A DNA stretch of 64,000 bases. It comes from Paracrocinitomix mangrovi. Lineage in GTDB: Bacteria; Bacteroidota; Bacteroidia; Flavobacteriales_D; Crocinitomicaceae. The stretch spans positions 2,108,001 to 2,172,000 of the forward strand of contig NZ_CP091819.1 in NCBI RefSeq assembly GCF_019740355.2, given 5' to 3'. Positions 62,575 to 64,000 of this stretch are shown in pieces. The first letter of the stretch is position 1. The number at the start of each line of letters is the position of its first letter. The notes beneath the pieces are model-generated. The model saw nothing but the letters and a program-made list of their open reading frames with translations, was not told the DNA's origin and did no database searches. Both the position numbers and the translations under genes were made by a program.

Positions 62575-63891
62575 TTACTCTAAACCTGTTAACCCATACT
62601 TCTTTTTGTACTTATTGTACAATTGAATCTGATGATTGGTCAAGGCAATGAAACGACCTTTAACCATGGCCAAGTAAGCTTCGTTGGTACGCATATCTAA
62701 AGCATTTCCATCCGACACAAAAAGCGTGGCATCTTTTCCTTTTTCAATGGAACCAATTCTATCATCTAATCCTAAAATTTTTGCTGCATTTAATGAAATA
62801 GCTGCTATTGCTTGCTCTTCAGATAATCCATAAGCCCATGCTGTTCCAGCCAAAAACGGAAGATTTCTTGTATTCATTGCTTCCATGTCTCCTTCATTAC
62901 TGATACAAAACAACACACCCTTATCCTGCAATAGTGAAGCTAATTTATAATAAGTACTTACATCATCTCCTTCAAACTTTGGCAATGAATGTGGACGACC
63001 AATGATTACAGAAAAGTGATTTTCTTTTAATCTATTGGCCAGCATGTGTGCATCATATCCCCCAACTATAACAGGATGCTTAAAATTAAACTCTCTGCTA
63101 AAGTCAATTATATCATTGATTTCAGGAGCAAAATCTGCATGAATATAGATGCGTTTGTCCCCTTTAAAAACTCCATTTAATGCTTTGTATCTTAAATTCA
63201 CTTCTTCTTGAGGCAATAACTTTCTGTTGTACCCTTGTGCTTTTTTAAAGAAGTCCCAAATCGCTCTTTTTTGTTCAGTATACTTGTCATTTCCTTTTGA
63301 TGGTCCCGGCTCTGCCCACCAACCTGTACTGTTCATTTTTCTAGGCCAGTTTAAATGAACACCATCATCCATTAAATAAACCGCATCTTCCCAGTTCCAT
63401 CCATCCAAAGCCATTACAGATGAAGTTCCGGATAATACACCGCCTCTTGGAGTAGATTGCGTTACCAAAACACCATTTGTTCTAACAGTATAAATAATTT
63501 CAGAATCAGTATTGTATCCAATCAAACTCCTGACATGCGGATTCATTTGACCGGTTTCGTTGAAGTCTCTTGTTGCCCTAACTGCATCAATTTCTGTGAT
63601 CCCCAAAGTAACATTTGGAGCAATAAATCCTGGATAAACATGCTTACCAGTGATATCAATAATGGTATCCCAATCACTTTCTGTTATTGGATTAGTTAAG
63701 GCATTTTTAACGAACAAAATCTTTCCTTCTTTAATTCCAATACTGCTGTTATCTACATATTCTCCATTACCAATATGCGCCTTACCATGTAATAGTAAAA
63801 TGGTTTTATGAGTTTGCTCAATAGGACTTGGCACCTGAGCATTGCTCAAATATCCCAACATAAAAACCAATATGACTAATATCTTTTTCAT
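62575..63891 (-). CDS. Exported amidohydrolase
   Basis: A 438-residue protein with a signal peptide (about 1-18, LSNAQ). The imidazolonepropionase-like amidohydrolase fold is seen (GKAHIGNGEYVDNSSIGIKEGKILFV, GKHVYPGFIAPNVTLG, LSLNAAKILGLDDRIGSIEKGKDATLFVSD). The usual HxH metal pair after HVYPGFI is replaced by APNVTLG, so it may not bind metal normally. Directly follows another minus-strand gene by 3 bp; paired amidohydrolases of this kind are common in Bacteroidota. Confidence 0.85.
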   Translation of the reverse strand: MKKILVILVFMLGYLSNAQVPSPIEQTHKTILLLHGKAHIGNGEYVDNSSIGIKEGKILFVKNALTNPITESDWDTIIDITGKHVYPGFIAPNVTLGITEIDAVRATRDFNETGQMNPHVRSLIGYNTDSEIIYTVRTNGVLVTQSTPRGGVLSGTSSVMALDGWNWEDAVYLMDDGVHLNWPRKMNSTGWWAEPGPSKGNDKYTEQKRAIWDFFKKAQGYNRKLLPQEEVNLRYKALNGVFKGDKRIYIHADFAPEINDIIDFSREFNFKHPVIVGGYDAHMLANRLKENHFSVIIGRPHSLPKFEGDDVSTYYKLASLLQDKGVLFCISNEGDMEAMNTRNLPFLAGTAWAYGLSEEQAIAAISLNAAKILGLDDRIGSIEKGKDATLFVSDGNALDMRTNEAYLAMVKGRFIALTNHQIQLYNKYKKKYGLTGLE

Positions 63892-63894
63892 GCT

Positions 63895-64000
63895 TTATTC
63901 TCCTTCGCTATCACAGTGATACTGTGGATTTTTTCTCATTACCGGTTTTCTGGTACTTCCGCCATTCTTCTTTTCTTCTAACATCATTCCCATAATTCGC
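63895..64000 (-). CDS. C-terminal end of an upstream gene, probably a second amidohydrolase (partial)
   Basis: The last 34 codons of a gene that begins beyond the right edge, ending RKPVMRKNPQYHCDSEGE. It stops 3 bp before the amidohydrolase start, so they form an operon. By analogy with other Bacteroidota the partner is a second amidohydrolase, but the visible tail cannot prove it. Confidence 0.5.
   Translation of the reverse strand, partial: RIMGMMLEEKKNGGSTRKPVMRKNPQYHCDSEGE

Overview
The window is a chromosome segment of a Bacteroidota bacterium, most likely a marine or freshwater Flavobacteriales member. The AT-rich sequence carries a TonB-dependent receptor next to a GLPGLI protein, a type IX secretion sorting domain, the gliding genes gldD and gldE beside ssb and mutY, and TAnnTTTG promoter boxes. 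It also has the 30-residue basic COX24-type protein. No taxonomic marker gene is present, so genus is not claimed.

Layout: (1) 1-12.7 kb is ordinary chromosome. It holds a TonB receptor/GLPGLI pair, lipoproteins, an RDD protein, a T9SS-sorted beta-propeller protein, a Tat-exported sulfite-oxidase-type molybdoenzyme with its membrane cytochrome c, a tandem-rhodanese/fatty-acid-hydroxylase fusion and a six-helix membrane protein. Two near-identical Crp/Fnr-type palindromes link the last group. (2) 12.8-17.1 kb is a run of small, mostly minus-strand orphan genes that may be a decayed extension of the next region. (3) About 17.1-52.15 kb is a very large integron gene-cassette array: about 40 attC-type sites separating small genes, nearly all on the minus strand. 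(4) 52.4-64 kb is ordinary chromosome again: dps, a TPR-SpoIIE phosphatase, a histidine kinase, gldD, gldE, ssb, mutY, HU, a COX24-type small gene, RNase G, recX and amidohydrolases.

The array is the main result. The spacers between genes are not simple repeats. Each has outer TAAC/GTTA ends, inner arms that vary together (gctaaag/ctttagc, gtaaag/ctttac, gcaaag/ctttgc) and a long variable loop. The end sequences of one cassette are complementary to each other but differ from cassette to cassette, which is the signature of attC recombination. No integron integrase lies in the window, so by what can be seen this is a CALIN-type array (cluster of attC sites lacking an integrase). Cassettes read on the minus strand, so the attI-proximal, youngest end should be near 52.1 kb, where a compact terminal site with a perfect 26-bp palindrome sits. 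Sites decay toward the low-coordinate end.

Cargo: about two thirds of cassette genes encode exported proteins or lipoproteins of unknown function (lipocalin-like, NTF2-like, MORN/YwqK-like, TPR). Two cassettes are inverted two-gene modules. One is an AbiL-type AAA ATPase plus RloB (Toprim-like) pair, a probable phage-defence system; the other is a secreted barrel-like protein plus an S41 protease lipoprotein. One whole cassette is duplicated exactly in tandem (761 bp). No recognisable toxin-antitoxin cassette was seen.
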